DNA of 64,000 nucleotides from Mucilaginibacter kameinonensis (GTDB taxonomy: Bacteria; Bacteroidota; Bacteroidia; Sphingobacteriales; Sphingobacteriaceae): positions 620,001 to 684,000 of the forward strand of contig NZ_RCWZ01000005.1 in assembly GCF_003675385.1 (NCBI RefSeq), written 5' to 3'. Positions 1-10,500 of this stretch are shown here, one piece after another (the stretch's first letter is position 1; each line of letters starts with the position of its first letter). Made by a program: the position numbers and the translations under genes. The notes beneath the pieces were generated by a model. That model had not been told where the DNA came from, made no database searches, and was given only the letters and a program-made list of their open reading frames with translations.

Positions 1-374
1 TATTGGGCGATATCTTCAATTTCCAGGATTGGTTCCGGCTTAATGTTAATCGTGAAGATCTCCTGATTAAGCGCTGAATATTTTTGAAACAGCATCGGGT
101 CGAAAGCCGAAAAATCAGGATCAACCGCTGCAAATTCCTCGATGCGGATAATACCTTCAATGCCCATGTTCTGTGTAATTTCAACCGCGTTGGTACTCCA
201 TGGAGTAACCATCGCCGCCCGGGGACCAACAAAAAAACCGGTCACAATTGTATCCCGGTTTAACTCCGCGCCTGCAAAAAGCCAGCTTAGTTTTGAAATA
301 TCTGTCGGATGGAGCGTTTGATTATGTTGTACGGCAAACACCGTATTTGCTTTATTAAAGAAAAAGTAAATCAT
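1..374 (-). CDS. purL: Phosphoribosylformylglycinamidine synthase, N-terminal part (cut by window edge)
   Basis: Reading leftward from an ATG at 374, the frame is open to the window edge (about 124 residues). It begins MIYFFFNKANTVFAVQHNQT and continues with the stretch GPRAAMVTPWSTNAVEITQN followed by MGIEGIIRIEEF, which is characteristic of the N-terminal domain of the large, single-chain FGAM synthase. That enzyme converts FGAR, glutamine and ATP to FGAM in purine synthesis in the cytoplasm. The full protein is normally about 1200-1300 residues, so about a tenth is visible; the ATPase and glutaminase domains lie outside. The start is secure because the family begins at this MIYFF motif. 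No purine operon partner is visible on this side. Confidence 0.9.
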   Translation of the reverse strand, partial: MIYFFFNKANTVFAVQHNQTLHPTDISKLSWLFAGAELNRDTIVTGFFVGPRAAMVTPWSTNAVEITQNMGIEGIIRIEEFAAVDPDFSAFDPMLFQKYSALNQEIFTINIKPEPILEIEDIAQ

Positions 375-748
375 ATCCTTGTTTCAAGGTGCAAAGTTAG
401 CTTTTTTTTAAAAAACAGCCAACATTAAAGGAGAACTGCTTATGATTATAGCTTTACTAATTACCCATTATAGTGTTGAAAGTTATTAGTACTTCAATGA
501 AATCGTGGAAGCAAAAAAAGTAATTATTGCTGTTCTCCTAAAGAAGTTTACTTTAAACTATTATGATTGTGCGTTTCTAAAATAAATATTGAAACTCTTT
601 CTGAGCGACTTTTATTTTTGAAAGCACTTATGGCGAAACACTTGCATATTTTAATTCAGGCGTTTTATACAAAACAGCTACAAAATATCAACAAAAATCT
701 CATGGCGCATTTTATGCAAATTCTGCGCAAATAAAAAAACAACTCGCC
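375..748. other. Intergenic region upstream of purL
   Basis: About 370 bases between the purL start and the recognisable part of the regulator fragment. It is A/T-rich with no convincing gene. The purL promoter should lie here on the minus strand, but I cannot point to it. The plus-strand frame of the downstream fragment is open from 605, but the residues encoded by 605-748 do not resemble a winged helix. Confidence 0.4.
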
Positions 749-970
749 AGCCCCGATCTGGTTTCTATCCTTGAAAAAAGCATGAACACGGAAGTCCTCG
801 ACAAGTCTACCTTAAAAGAAATTTTTGAGATGCGGCTGGCGCTGGAGATCGGGATGGTCGATTTTGTCATTGAGCGGGTAAAGCCAGAAGACATTGCCGA
901 GCTCCGAGCAATTGTTTCGGTAAAAATCTACCAGAAAATCCTTCCAATTGATATTAATTATTATCGATAA
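749..970 (+). pseudogene. Fragment of a FadR/GntR-family regulator (start of FCD ligand domain)
   Basis: The frame encodes SPDLVSILEKSM, then LKEIFEMRLALEIGMVDFVI and ERVKPEDIAELRAIV. This matches the linker and first helices of the FCD domain of FadR-type GntR regulators as found in Bacteroidota. An intact family member is about 220-240 residues with an N-terminal winged helix. Here the upstream residues are not helix-turn-helix-like. After ELRAIV the sequence loses similarity and stops within 20 residues, so both the DNA-binding half and most of the ligand domain are missing. It is most simply a decayed remnant left by deletion. Family assignment rests on about 55 residues judged by eye. 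Confidence 0.5.
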
Positions 971-1118
971 CCTTCTTTTGTCTCCTAATTCCGACATTAC
1001 ACAAATTATTCAGTCCACTCTTTAAATAAAACCGCGAAATTTGTTCAAAAGTAAATCTCCAAATAAATGTTATCAGCACCTCGAAGCAGTGTACCCTTTG
1101 ATTTGTTGACTTTATTAA

Positions 1119-3305
1119 TTAAGTTTTTTCGTAGAATTTTGAAAATAGCTCTGGATTTTTGATTCCATAATCCTTTATGTCTGTTGTTAACGCTACCCAG
1201 TTATTTACAGTATATTCCTTATTTCCGGTTTTCTTTTCGCCAATAAAGCGAAATCTTACATGATCGCCAGACTCAATACCTTCAAAACTCGGGGCATTAG
1301 GCTTAATATTAAATTTAATACGATAGCCGTTCACCACTTCCACTACCGCGCTTTTCCATTTTCCATTCGGATATTTTGTTACGGAGGTGATTTGCCCATC
1401 GGTAAAACGCACTTTGTTGGCTTCAAACAAGAAAGCCGCTTTTGGAATTTGGTCGGCTTCTATAAGCTGGAATATTTTTTTACCATTAAAAACAATTGTC
1501 GCCGGCTGTATTTGCACAGGTTCTCCCTGCCCCATGGCAGCTGTAAATACTTTAACATTCAACACATCGCCAAGCTTAAATTTGTTTTGCAGCTGCTTTT
1601 CCTGACCGTAACTGGTACGCATATAAAAGATATAATTACTATTTTCCAATTTGATGCAACTTCCGTTTCCAGCAAGGCCAAAAGTGCCAAACCCAACTAC
1701 TTTGTAAGGTAGTTCTTTACCCAATACGCGTTCAGTCTGTTCGGCTTTTTCCTTGAACTCATCTGTTTTTCTAAAATTCTCTGCTTTCTTCCGGGCTCTT
1801 TCATGCTCCAACTGTTGTTGCGGTGTACGTTTTATCTTCTGCCGAAATTTAATAGTATCTGATATAAAGAAAAAATAGTTATCAAATCCCGACAAATCCA
1901 CACCAAGATCAGGGCGGGGCCCCTGTGTTGTAGAACCGGTGCCAAAAATAGCCAGCTTTTGGTCGTTAACCATTTGTTCGAGTTTATTTACATCCGCTTC
2001 GGAATATATCTTTTTACCCAGCACCAGGGCGGGCTTCTCATTCAGCGCAAGCTGAGAGCTCATACTTCCACCTCCCGGCATCTTGAAGAATACCTCATCA
2101 TATTCGCTTCCGTCTTCATTTTTTAGCCTTAACCTCGAGTAAAATTTGCCTTGAGGAATAGCCGCTATTTCAAGCAGGTTTGCCTTTTCTATCGGTGTCA
2201 TCGTTAAAATTGTTCCCCTTTTGGTAATAATCTCCACTACACCATCTTTTGCCTTTTTTCCATACCTGTCAACTCCGGATTTGCTAATGCTTGACGACGA
2301 AATACATCTGCCGCTAATGGTATAAAGAATGTCGTCTTTATACTCTTTTCCATCAATCTTCACAAGCGGATGCGGGCCAAGCAAACTGAGGTCACTAACA
2401 GCACTTATACGTCTACCTTTGGGGTCGGTTTTGCCTTTTATATTTGCAAAAGCCAGACAGCTTACAATTGCCAGCGGCAATAGTAGTACATAAATGATCT
2501 TTTTCATATTAGAAGAGGGTTGGTTAAATAACATGGCGATGCGCTTTTTAAGCGGAGCTTTACTAAAGCTGTTGTACAAAACATGGTTAGCAGATATAGA
2601 CAGCCGAAGTAACAGGTTTGCATAAATGTTTTTACCGGCACTATTTGCGGCAATAAGGTCAACTTCAAACTCGTGATTTTCTTCAATAGAGCGGATGTAG
2701 CAATACACGAAAGGATTAAACCAAAGTACTACCTGCGCAATCCGGGCTACCATCCTATCAGCCGAGTGTAGTAACCTGATATGTAGCAGCTCGTGAGCTA
2801 ATACCTGTTTTACCTCTTCAGGTTCAAGTTCATCATCGTTCAAAAATATAACATTGGCAAATGAACTATTGGATAGGCGGTTGGCGCTTTTTATCACCTT
2901 AATATGCCCCATTTGTAAAAGCTGCTGACCTTTACTGCGACGCCAAAAAATCACAAGAGTAGTTAGCAGGTGCAGAAAAAAAATGATAGCAGCCACATAA
3001 TAAATATTGGTAAACAATGGCATCCAGCTAAACGGCGCTGTTTCTGTTACTGCAGGAGTTGTTGCTTGTACTTGCAGAGGCTGCCCCATATAATACTGGT
3101 AAATTACAGGTTGCTTAATCATCATTTGCGGTACCGAGCTCACAGGAATGGTAATTAGGGGGATACCAAAACTTGCCATAAGCGTAAGCAGCAGATACCA
3201 GCGGTTAAGGCTGAAAAAGGTAAGCCTGCGCAAACAAGCAAAATATAACAGATAAAAAACGGCTGTACATGCCGATACTTGTAGTAAATACGTGAGCATG
3301 TTCAT
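1119..3305 (-). CDS. BlaR1/MecR1-type M56 antirepressor metallopeptidase with C-terminal extension
   Basis: A 728-residue membrane protein. Membrane helices lie near residues 8-24, 37-53 and 100-121, and a fourth at about 268-288. The zinc peptidase motif HELLH is at 171-175, within LAHELLHIRLLHSADRM, followed by NPFVYCYIRSIEENHEFEVD, the usual M56 signature. In BlaR1 systems this peptidase inactivates the partner repressor after sensing a signal. There is no penicillin-binding sensor domain. Instead, residues after 290 carry a segment resembling a TonB plug (VDRYGKKAKDGVVEIITKRG, 345-364) and a long unassigned tail, as is common in Bacteroidota M56 proteins. The start overlaps the blaI stop by four bases (ATGA), so the two are translationally coupled. 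The signal sensed is unknown. Confidence 0.88.
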   Translation of the reverse strand: MNMLTYLLQVSACTAVFYLLYFACLRRLTFFSLNRWYLLLTLMASFGIPLITIPVSSVPQMMIKQPVIYQYYMGQPLQVQATTPAVTETAPFSWMPLFTNIYYVAAIIFFLHLLTTLVIFWRRSKGQQLLQMGHIKVIKSANRLSNSSFANVIFLNDDELEPEEVKQVLAHELLHIRLLHSADRMVARIAQVVLWFNPFVYCYIRSIEENHEFEVDLIAANSAGKNIYANLLLRLSISANHVLYNSFSKAPLKKRIAMLFNQPSSNMKKIIYVLLLPLAIVSCLAFANIKGKTDPKGRRISAVSDLSLLGPHPLVKIDGKEYKDDILYTISGRCISSSSISKSGVDRYGKKAKDGVVEIITKRGTILTMTPIEKANLLEIAAIPQGKFYSRLRLKNEDGSEYDEVFFKMPGGGSMSSQLALNEKPALVLGKKIYSEADVNKLEQMVNDQKLAIFGTGSTTQGPRPDLGVDLSGFDNYFFFISDTIKFRQKIKRTPQQQLEHERARKKAENFRKTDEFKEKAEQTERVLGKELPYKVVGFGTFGLAGNGSCIKLENSNYIFYMRTSYGQEKQLQNKFKLGDVLNVKVFTAAMGQGEPVQIQPATIVFNGKKIFQLIEADQIPKAAFLFEANKVRFTDGQITSVTKYPNGKWKSAVVEVVNGYRIKFNIKPNAPSFEGIESGDHVRFRFIGEKKTGNKEYTVNNWVALTTDIKDYGIKNPELFSKFYEKT

Positions 3306-3676
3306 AGTTGTTGGTTTTTATTGATAATGTCCTGGATTTTTTTGATATCATCGGCACTAAGATTTTCCTCTTTGGCCATAAAAGACAGCAAGCTGGTTGG
3401 AGAGTCATCAAAATAACCCGTCAACATTTTTTTGAACGTTACTTTACGATATTCTGATTTTGATATCAGTGCAAAGTACTCATAGGTTTTGCCATAGGCC
3501 TTGTAACCAACGTAGGCTTTTTTTTCCAACAACCTGACAACAGATGATATGGTATTATAAGGAGGTTTTGGATCATCGGGCAGGGCGTCGATAATATCTT
3601 TCACGAAAGCTGTTTTTAGCTTCCATATTACCTGCATAACCCGTTCTTCTGTCTTAGTTAATTCTTCCATATCCAA
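3302..3676 (-). CDS. BlaI/MecI-type winged-helix repressor
   Basis: At 124 residues it has the usual family length. The N-terminal winged helix begins LTKTEERVMQVIWKLKTAFV and includes PPYNTISSVVRLLEKKAYVG, the recognition-helix region of the Penicillinase_R family. The C-terminal part (LTGYFDDSPTSLLSFMAKEE) is the dimerisation and cleavage region. It is expected to repress its own operon until the M56 protein encoded by the overlapping downstream gene inactivates it. Two AACT...AGTT inverted repeats just upstream (3683-3718) are candidate operators. No beta-lactamase gene is next to it, so the target may be only the operon itself or distant genes. Confidence 0.9.
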   Translation of the reverse strand: MDMEELTKTEERVMQVIWKLKTAFVKDIIDALPDDPKPPYNTISSVVRLLEKKAYVGYKAYGKTYEYFALISKSEYRKVTFKKMLTGYFDDSPTSLLSFMAKEENLSADDIKKIQDIINKNQQL

Positions 3677-3682
3677 ATCTAA

Positions 3683-3718
3683 AACTAAATTTTAAGTTAT
3701 ACAACTGTTTTTTCAGTT
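3683..3718. promoter_or_regulatory. Candidate BlaI operator pair
   Basis: Two imperfect palindromes, AACTAAATTTTAAGTT at 3683-3698 and AACTGTTTTTTCAGTT at 3703-3718, have centres 20 bp apart, about two helical turns. They end only 7-42 bases upstream of the blaI start codon. A further CAGTTT half-site follows near 3734. BlaI/MecI proteins bind dyads in their own promoter, so position and symmetry fit autoregulation; the sequence itself differs from the staphylococcal TACA/TGTA dyads. Confidence 0.4.
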
Positions 3719-3911
3719 TTATAATTTATTTTTCAGTTTCAAATCGAAATTAATATCCTCGTATTGACAGATAACTGATATAATTAACGGGGTTTGTTAG
3801 CTACAACAGAACCAAGGTCCGATATGCTTCCTGCTTATTTAACCGAAATGCCCCCCTTTATCCCGTAAACACCCAAGTGTACTATAATAGAAATCACTTT
3901 ATTTAGTGCTG

Positions 3912-6776
3912 TCAGTTTGCGATAGCCTTAAGTTTTTCGATTGAGATTTCCGTCTTTGGATCGAACGCACTACCACGCATATAATTTATCAAACTATATC
4001 TGAGCTGGCGGCTCGATGGTCTTTTGTCTGTTTCTGAAACCAGGTCGATACCCGAAACTATCAGTTGTCCGTTTCCAACCTTTGCTTCAAAAATTAACCC
4101 GAGCGACCTTGCAGTCACCCAATCATCTATTACCCTTACGATCGGTTTTAAACCGGATTTTACCTTATCAAGTTCAATAGCATTTGAATGGACAATCCCG
4201 TCCCACCACTGCCAGTTTGAGTAAGATTGTGTTGGAAAATCCCGGAAAGCCGGGTGCGCAGGATCACACATGATGCCCAGCGTATGTGGCGCCTGCCCCC
4301 CAGTCCACGCGGTATTCCAAAATATGGACGAAAAACCGATTTGAACTTCCCCGCCAAATTCATTTTTTAAACTTCCCTTTTTCAATGACCACAGAACTTT
4401 ACCCCCATGTAAGAGCACGTCCTCGGCTTTTTCATCCAGTGTTTGGGTCACAAGAATATCCTGCTGATCTATTTTTTTCAAGCGTGGATATACAAAAAAT
4501 TCCCAGGTATTTCTATAACCGGCAACATTAACCTCTAAGGTCAATTTACACGGTTTCGTAATTCCGGAAAGGCTCTGGCTGATCTCACCAATTTTTATCC
4601 CATTACCGTTTGGCAGGTCTTTATCCGGAAATGTCCCCTGAAACGTCGATTTTCCGTCCGAACTTAAAATTCGCCATTTAAGGGCCGGTTTACTGATAAC
4701 ACTTTCAGAAAATTGCGCCACCTCAACCGGGATCTTCAAGGTTTCATTATTTTCCCAGATCATTTTGCTAAACCTCGCAAGTGGGACTACTGAATTACAG
4801 AACTGCCGATATTCGTCTGCATTGATATAACCTTTCGGTTCCCAAAACGCGTTAACTACACCAACCAATGCCGTACCCTGGCCAGGAAAATCATTTAACC
4901 CCAGTAATTGAAAACCACCAAATCCAGGGGTTCGCAGCGCGGCCTCGATGTCGGCTTTATAGCAAAGCGACTGCAGCTTTCCTGAATTATATAAAAACTC
5001 CTTTGCATATTGCTCCAGTCCGTTTTGTTGCAATTGATCCTGAAATATCTCAAAATTTTTCGCCCGGAGAACGCCTTTATATTTTTGAATCTCCGAAAAA
5101 TCCGGGTAAACGCACCATTGACCAATTTCATGGCTCACTGTCGGATGATTCCATTTTGCGATGACCGCATGCCAATCGTAGTCAGTGCTGGGAGGTTGTG
5201 CATTGATAATACTTTTAAGGCCACTCCCCCAGGCTTGTATGCGAGGGTCGGGTGAACTGTTGTAGTCAGCATCCGGAATTATAGGCCAACCTGCACCGGT
5301 GGTATAAAGGCGACGAGAGTCTTTACCTTTCCAGTATTTCACAAAGTCGGTAAGGAACTGCGTAAATTTTGGCCCATCAGGCTCATTTCCGTATAACAGC
5401 ATACAAAATGAGGGGTGATTGCCGAACGCTTTTACAATCCTTTCACTTTCCTGATAGATAAATTTATCTAAAGGTTTACCATCTCCGATTGTCGCTCCCT
5501 GGTTTGCCCAGGAGGAGCATTCAATCTGAAGATACAAACCTGCCTGGTCTGCTGCAGTAAAAGCAGCTTCTGGGGGGCACCAGGAGTGGAAGCGAATATG
5601 ATTGAGTCCGAAAGATTTGCACTGTCTAAAAATTTTCGACCATGTAACAACGTCTGTCGGCGGATAACCTGTAATCGGATACGCAGCACAGTCCAACGTT
5701 CCCCGAAGGAAAGTAAGTCGCCCGTTGATTGTAAACTGTGTATTGTTTGTGGCAAACTCCCGCATTCCGAATATAATTTCCCGTGAATCAACGGTCGAAC
5801 CTTTTGAGGAAAGCAACACACGCAGACGGTAAAGGTTCGGGTGAAACTCATCCCAGAGTTTTACATTCCTACCAATCAAAATATTCATTCCCGCATGAAC
5901 TATAGCACTGTCATATTTAAGATCGAGATTCTTACGTGCTACCATTCTTCCTTCGTTATCATAAACTTCGCAGGCAACCCTTAAACGCGCCGATTTACTT
6001 CCGTTGACGACATTTAGTTTTAACGCTGCTAATTGCTGCCTAATGTCGGGAAAAACCTGAACATCTTCCAGATAGGTTTTATGCAGCGCCTGTAGGACAA
6101 TTTTACCGGCGATCCCATTCCAATTACCTTGCGTATGATCTGATATGCTATGAGAATTCTGCCCGACATCAACCTGTTTGGCACCGTTATCTACCCGTAT
6201 TGTTATGCGATGTTTCCCGGGTTTGACCGACCCAAGATTGAATATATCAGGTGTACCGAGGCTGTTAAATTCGCCTATATACTTATTGTCGATCCAAACA
6301 TTCGTATACCAATGACTCCGCTCAAGAAAGAGCCTTATTGTATTACCAGCCCAATCAGCGGGAATAAATATTTCCTTTTGGTACCAGGCAGGGCCTTTGT
6401 AATATTTTACCGGCTGAAGCCAAAACGGCACTTTCACATGGCCTGGAGCACGATATTTTTTGTATTCAGGTTTATAAAACCATCCCGAATCGATGATACT
6501 GCCTGTCCACGGGGTGGTAGTTGAAATATCCTTGCCTTTACCGTTAGTTGTCATAGATCCCGGCAAGCTGATTATATCCTTCAATGATCTGCTATACCAT
6601 TTTTCCGTGATACCCACGTTAAGAGAATCAATCTCAAATGCCCATTTGCCCGCCAGCGATATTGTATTAAAATTATTACTTAAGCTACGGTGATCAATGC
6701 CTTGGTTTTGTGCCAACGAACATAGTACAGACGTTAATAAAAACAGAAACAAGAGGGCGTATTTTATTCTAATCAT
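3912..6776 (-). CDS. Secreted glycoside hydrolase family 2 enzyme
   Basis: A 954-residue protein with signal peptide MIRIKYALLFLFLLTSVLCS. The N-terminal jelly-roll sugar-binding domain contains GPAWYQKEIFIPADWAGNTI and SHWYTNVWIDNKYIGEFNSL. An immunoglobulin-like domain follows, then the TIM barrel. The acid/base is probably E465 in LLYGNEPDG and the nucleophile E550 in VSHEIGQWCVYPDF. These fit clan GH-A retaining beta-glycosidases of GH2, but the exact sugar (galactoside, glucuronide or other) cannot be read from sequence. The C-terminal third has beta-sandwich character. It stands alone, on the same strand as the HTCS gene but 785 bp beyond it. A weak copy of the proposed HTCS site lies upstream (6979-7008), which would tie it to the same locus. 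Confidence 0.82.
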   Translation of the reverse strand: MIRIKYALLFLFLLTSVLCSLAQNQGIDHRSLSNNFNTISLAGKWAFEIDSLNVGITEKWYSRSLKDIISLPGSMTTNGKGKDISTTTPWTGSIIDSGWFYKPEYKKYRAPGHVKVPFWLQPVKYYKGPAWYQKEIFIPADWAGNTIRLFLERSHWYTNVWIDNKYIGEFNSLGTPDIFNLGSVKPGKHRITIRVDNGAKQVDVGQNSHSISDHTQGNWNGIAGKIVLQALHKTYLEDVQVFPDIRQQLAALKLNVVNGSKSARLRVACEVYDNEGRMVARKNLDLKYDSAIVHAGMNILIGRNVKLWDEFHPNLYRLRVLLSSKGSTVDSREIIFGMREFATNNTQFTINGRLTFLRGTLDCAAYPITGYPPTDVVTWSKIFRQCKSFGLNHIRFHSWCPPEAAFTAADQAGLYLQIECSSWANQGATIGDGKPLDKFIYQESERIVKAFGNHPSFCMLLYGNEPDGPKFTQFLTDFVKYWKGKDSRRLYTTGAGWPIIPDADYNSSPDPRIQAWGSGLKSIINAQPPSTDYDWHAVIAKWNHPTVSHEIGQWCVYPDFSEIQKYKGVLRAKNFEIFQDQLQQNGLEQYAKEFLYNSGKLQSLCYKADIEAALRTPGFGGFQLLGLNDFPGQGTALVGVVNAFWEPKGYINADEYRQFCNSVVPLARFSKMIWENNETLKIPVEVAQFSESVISKPALKWRILSSDGKSTFQGTFPDKDLPNGNGIKIGEISQSLSGITKPCKLTLEVNVAGYRNTWEFFVYPRLKKIDQQDILVTQTLDEKAEDVLLHGGKVLWSLKKGSLKNEFGGEVQIGFSSIFWNTAWTGGQAPHTLGIMCDPAHPAFRDFPTQSYSNWQWWDGIVHSNAIELDKVKSGLKPIVRVIDDWVTARSLGLIFEAKVGNGQLIVSGIDLVSETDKRPSSRQLRYSLINYMRGSAFDPKTEISIEKLKAIAN

Positions 6777-7561
6777 GGCAATAGAAAATTAACCCAAATA
6801 ATCAAGCAATTAACAGATACTTATATAACTTCTATATAAACAATCCGAGCATGTTTAATCACTGAAGATTTTATTAGGTTTAACAGATTTACAATGCAAC
6901 TGGTTAAAGCATTTAAACCGCAGGTGAATTACCCCACCAACACAGATAAATGATTTGGGTAAAATAATTGAAGAAAGTGGATTTAAAAATGGACGATTAG
7001 CATAAAAAGATGGATTTTTCTATCTATATACTCAAATAAAGTATAGATGACATCCCTATCGTGTAAATTGCAATTTAATCCATTTTGATTTTCCGTAAAA
7101 CCATTCTACCAAATCGAGCCCGTTATGAAAATCAGAAACCGTTATATCTTAAAACTTCATCCCCTGATTAGGCAGAATCAATAGCAAAATTCAGTTTCAA
7201 TTCGTTAAGAGCCTAAACCCCAATCATTTTTTTTAACATAAATTTATGTTTGGTACCTTGATCTGCGAACTCTCAAGTTTTACGAGTAAAATCCCCAGCA
7301 GTTAAGTGAATTAAAAAAAATAAAAAATTGATTTACAGATCAATATAATATTTAATTATCAAATACACTTATCAAAATAAAAGCCTAAATAAGTTGATAT
7401 TTTAAGTTGTTGGCGACAAACAACAACAGCTTTTGACATTTCCATAAGACACAGCACAAATACACCATTATCTGTTTTTCGATTCACCCAAAAACAAGAG
7501 CAGCAAAATCAACTATAAAATACTATCGGATTGCTTTATTCCTATGACTGCTCAATCAAAG
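6777..7561. other. Long intergenic region upstream of the GH2 gene
   Basis: A 785-base A/T-rich stretch without a credible gene. It holds the candidate HTCS site at 6979-7008 and must contain the promoter of the minus-strand GH2 gene and the end of the HTCS transcript. A TTGAT-N6-ATCAA inverted repeat near 7328-7343 is not spaced like an FNR box. No clear rho-independent terminator was found. Confidence 0.5.
6979..7008 (+). promoter_or_regulatory. Candidate HTCS site, weaker copy
   Basis: Contains AAAAATGGACGATTAG, matching the core AAAAATGTACGATTTG of the copy at 11969-11998 at 14 of 16 positions; the flanks match less well. It lies about 200 bp upstream of the minus-strand GH2 start at 6776. 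A further looser AAAAAGATGGATTTTT follows at once. If real, it brings the isolated GH2 gene under the same regulator as the susCD and beta-galactosidase genes. Confidence 0.35.
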
Positions 7562-10500
7562 TCAGCCTTGCTTAGTATTCGCCTGGGGCTTCTTCAGCGA
7601 TTTCATGAACTGCAAGGGTGACTCGCCGTATTCTTTTTTAAAAGCCCTTGAAAAGTTCGAATTACTTTGAAGACCGATCCTGTCTGCAACCTCGTTCATG
7701 GATACATCCTCATGAGTCATGATATGAATAGCGCGCTTGAGCCTCACAGTGCGGATGAACTCACCGACCGATTGATCAGAAATCCCCTTGATTTTTTGAT
7801 AAAGCTTGGTACGGCTGATGAATAAATGCCTGCACAAAAAGTCAACGTCAAGGTTCAAATCCTGTATATTATCTTCTATGACGTTGATTAGCTTTTGAAA
7901 AAACGCTTTATCTTTTTCAGAGTTTACAAGTTCGGTGGCTTCAGACAGGTAGTTTTTGGCGTAGCGTTGTTTTAGCTTTTCGGCCTGCTCAAATATATTG
8001 GCCACCGTCAGTAGCAACAGGTCGATACTTAACGGCTTGGCAAAATAAAAATCGGCGCCAGACTCCATGCCTTCAATTTTGGTATCCAGTGCATCCTTTG
8101 CTGATAAAATGATAAAGGGGATGTGGCTGGTTTCAAACTGTTCTTTAAGCAGTTTGCAAAGTTCTATTCCATCCATACCGGGCATCATAACATCGCTGAT
8201 GATCAGGTCTGGCATTTGTCTGGTGGCCAGCTCAAAACCCTGCCTTCCATCTTCGGCTTCCTGAACCAGATAATATTTTTCAAATGCCTGCTTCAAAAAT
8301 GCCCGCAATTCGTTATTGTCTTCAACCAATAACAGGATCTTGCTGCTTTTTTCCGGCAAATGGTTTTCTGTTGGTTCATTTTCGGGCAGGTGAGTTGGCA
8401 TAGCATTATCAATAACTTCCAGCTGCACTTCAACAGCGCCACCTGTTGCCCTTTCTGAGGTTTCATAATTTTCGTCCCCCCATGGTATGCCAATGATAAT
8501 CTCCGTTCCTTTATATCGTTCGCTGTAAACGTAAATATCACCTTTGTGTAGCTGAGTCAGGCTTTTCACCAGTGCCAGCCCAACACCCGAACCCAAATGA
8601 TTTTTGCTGATACGGTAATATCTGTCAAAAATGCGGGTAATAGATTCGCCGGAAATGCCTATTCCTGTATCGGCGACCCTGAAATAGGCATATTTTTTTG
8701 CACGGTGATCTTTATTTAAAAGCTCAAAACCAGTGTTAAAAGACGGCTTAAACTGATTAATATCAAAAAATAATTCAAAGATAACTCTCCCTCCCGCATT
8801 AGTATATTTAAATGCGTTGTTCAGTAAATTAAACAGAATCTTTTCAAGAACCTGAACATCAAACGGGGCGTAGCCTGCCCCGGCAACCTGATTTTCTATA
8901 TGGGCGTTAACTTCAAAAACAATATTTTTATTAATAGCAAGGTTTTGGAATTCCCAGGTCAGGTCTTTACAAAACTGACCGATCATCAATGGTTGTACCT
9001 GTAGTTTAACAATACTGTCCGCAACTTTTTTAAAGTTCATCAGTTCACTGATCAGGTTCATTAACCGCTTGGCGTTACGGTACATCAATTGGTATGAATA
9101 ATCGAGCGCAGAATTCTTATTCTGCCCGATAAGGCTTTCAAGTGGCCCAAGTATTAATGTCAGTGGCGTACGAAATTCATGCGAAACATTGGTAAAAAAC
9201 ATCAACTGCTGCTGGTAAAGTTCTTCCCGTTGCTGATGCATTTCTTCACGTTTATTTTCATTAACGGCGCGCACCTCCATTTCCCGTTTAAGACGATACC
9301 ATCTGGCCTGATAAATATAAATACCTGCTAAGCCCGACAGGAACAGTACAGCATAAATCAATTTGGCAAAACCCGACTTCCACCACGGCGGCGTTACCGT
9401 AATAATCATTTCGGCTTTATATGTGCTCCAAATACCATCGTTATTTGTGGCTTCAACCACAAATTTATAACTGGCATAATCAAGATTGCTGTAGGCTGCC
9501 GCCGGGTTTTTACCATCAGTAAACTTCCAGTCCTTATCAAACCCGTTAAGCTTATAGCGATATTTGCATTTTAAAGGATTTGCAAAGTGCATGGATGAAA
9601 ACGCGATCTGGAAATTATTTTGCAGGTAATTGAGCCTTAGTTTATTGCAGTAACCAATAGCCTGCGGAATAACGTTTTTTTCCGAATCGGGATTTGCATA
9701 CACCGGCCGCTGATTATTAATCAGGATATCTGTAAAAGTTGGCCGCGCGGCTATACTGTTTGCTTTGATCTGTTCGGGATAAAAATAATTAAGCCCCTTT
9801 ATCCCGCCGAAATACAGACGCCCGTCCTCTCCTTTGTAAGATGCTCCTACTTTGAAACTGTTACCCTGAAGGCCATCGTTTTTATCATAACGAATCAGTT
9901 TGCCGGTTACCGGATTAAAACATTCCAAACCGTTGCCGCCCATCCATATATTTCCGGCATTATCCACCTCCAGGCTTTCAACATCATTAAAAATCCCATA
10001 ATTGCCTGCATAAGTAGTTATAGCATATGAGTCGTTTTTCTCGCGCAATACTAATTTATTCAAGCCACCTCCAATGGTGCCCACCCAATAAGTGCTGTCA
10101 TTTTGTTTGTCTATAGGATAAGTATAATCCGAACTTAATGAGTTTGGTTTTGAGGATGAAGCATTATAGGAAAAGCTTTCGATAATATTTCCATTCCGGT
10201 CAACGATCATCCGTTTCAGACCATGAATACTGGACACCAATAGTTGTGGCCGGTTCTTATCAGCATAAATAAAATAACCTTCACCGTAATATTTAATCCG
10301 GTAGCAGTTTTGGGCGTCTTTCCAAATTACGCCCAAATGATCCTGATGATTACCAAACCATATATTACCATAATAGTCCCTGGCAAGGCAATCCACAACA
10401 TGTGTAGGAAAAAGCTCAGACCCGGCCGGCTTCCACAAGGTTCCGTCCGGCTTCAGAATATCAATTCCGCCGGAACTGCCTATCCACAGATTCCGATGAT

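Noticed and set aside
1260..1712. Long plus-strand reading frames opposite the M56 peptidase gene, and similar frames opposite other genes
   Set aside because: They are antisense shadows of well-supported genes, with no domain similarity of their own.
7328..7343. TTGAT-N6-ATCAA inverted repeat downstream of the HTCS gene
   Set aside because: Spacer is six rather than four bases, no second element, and it lies after a gene end rather than before a start.
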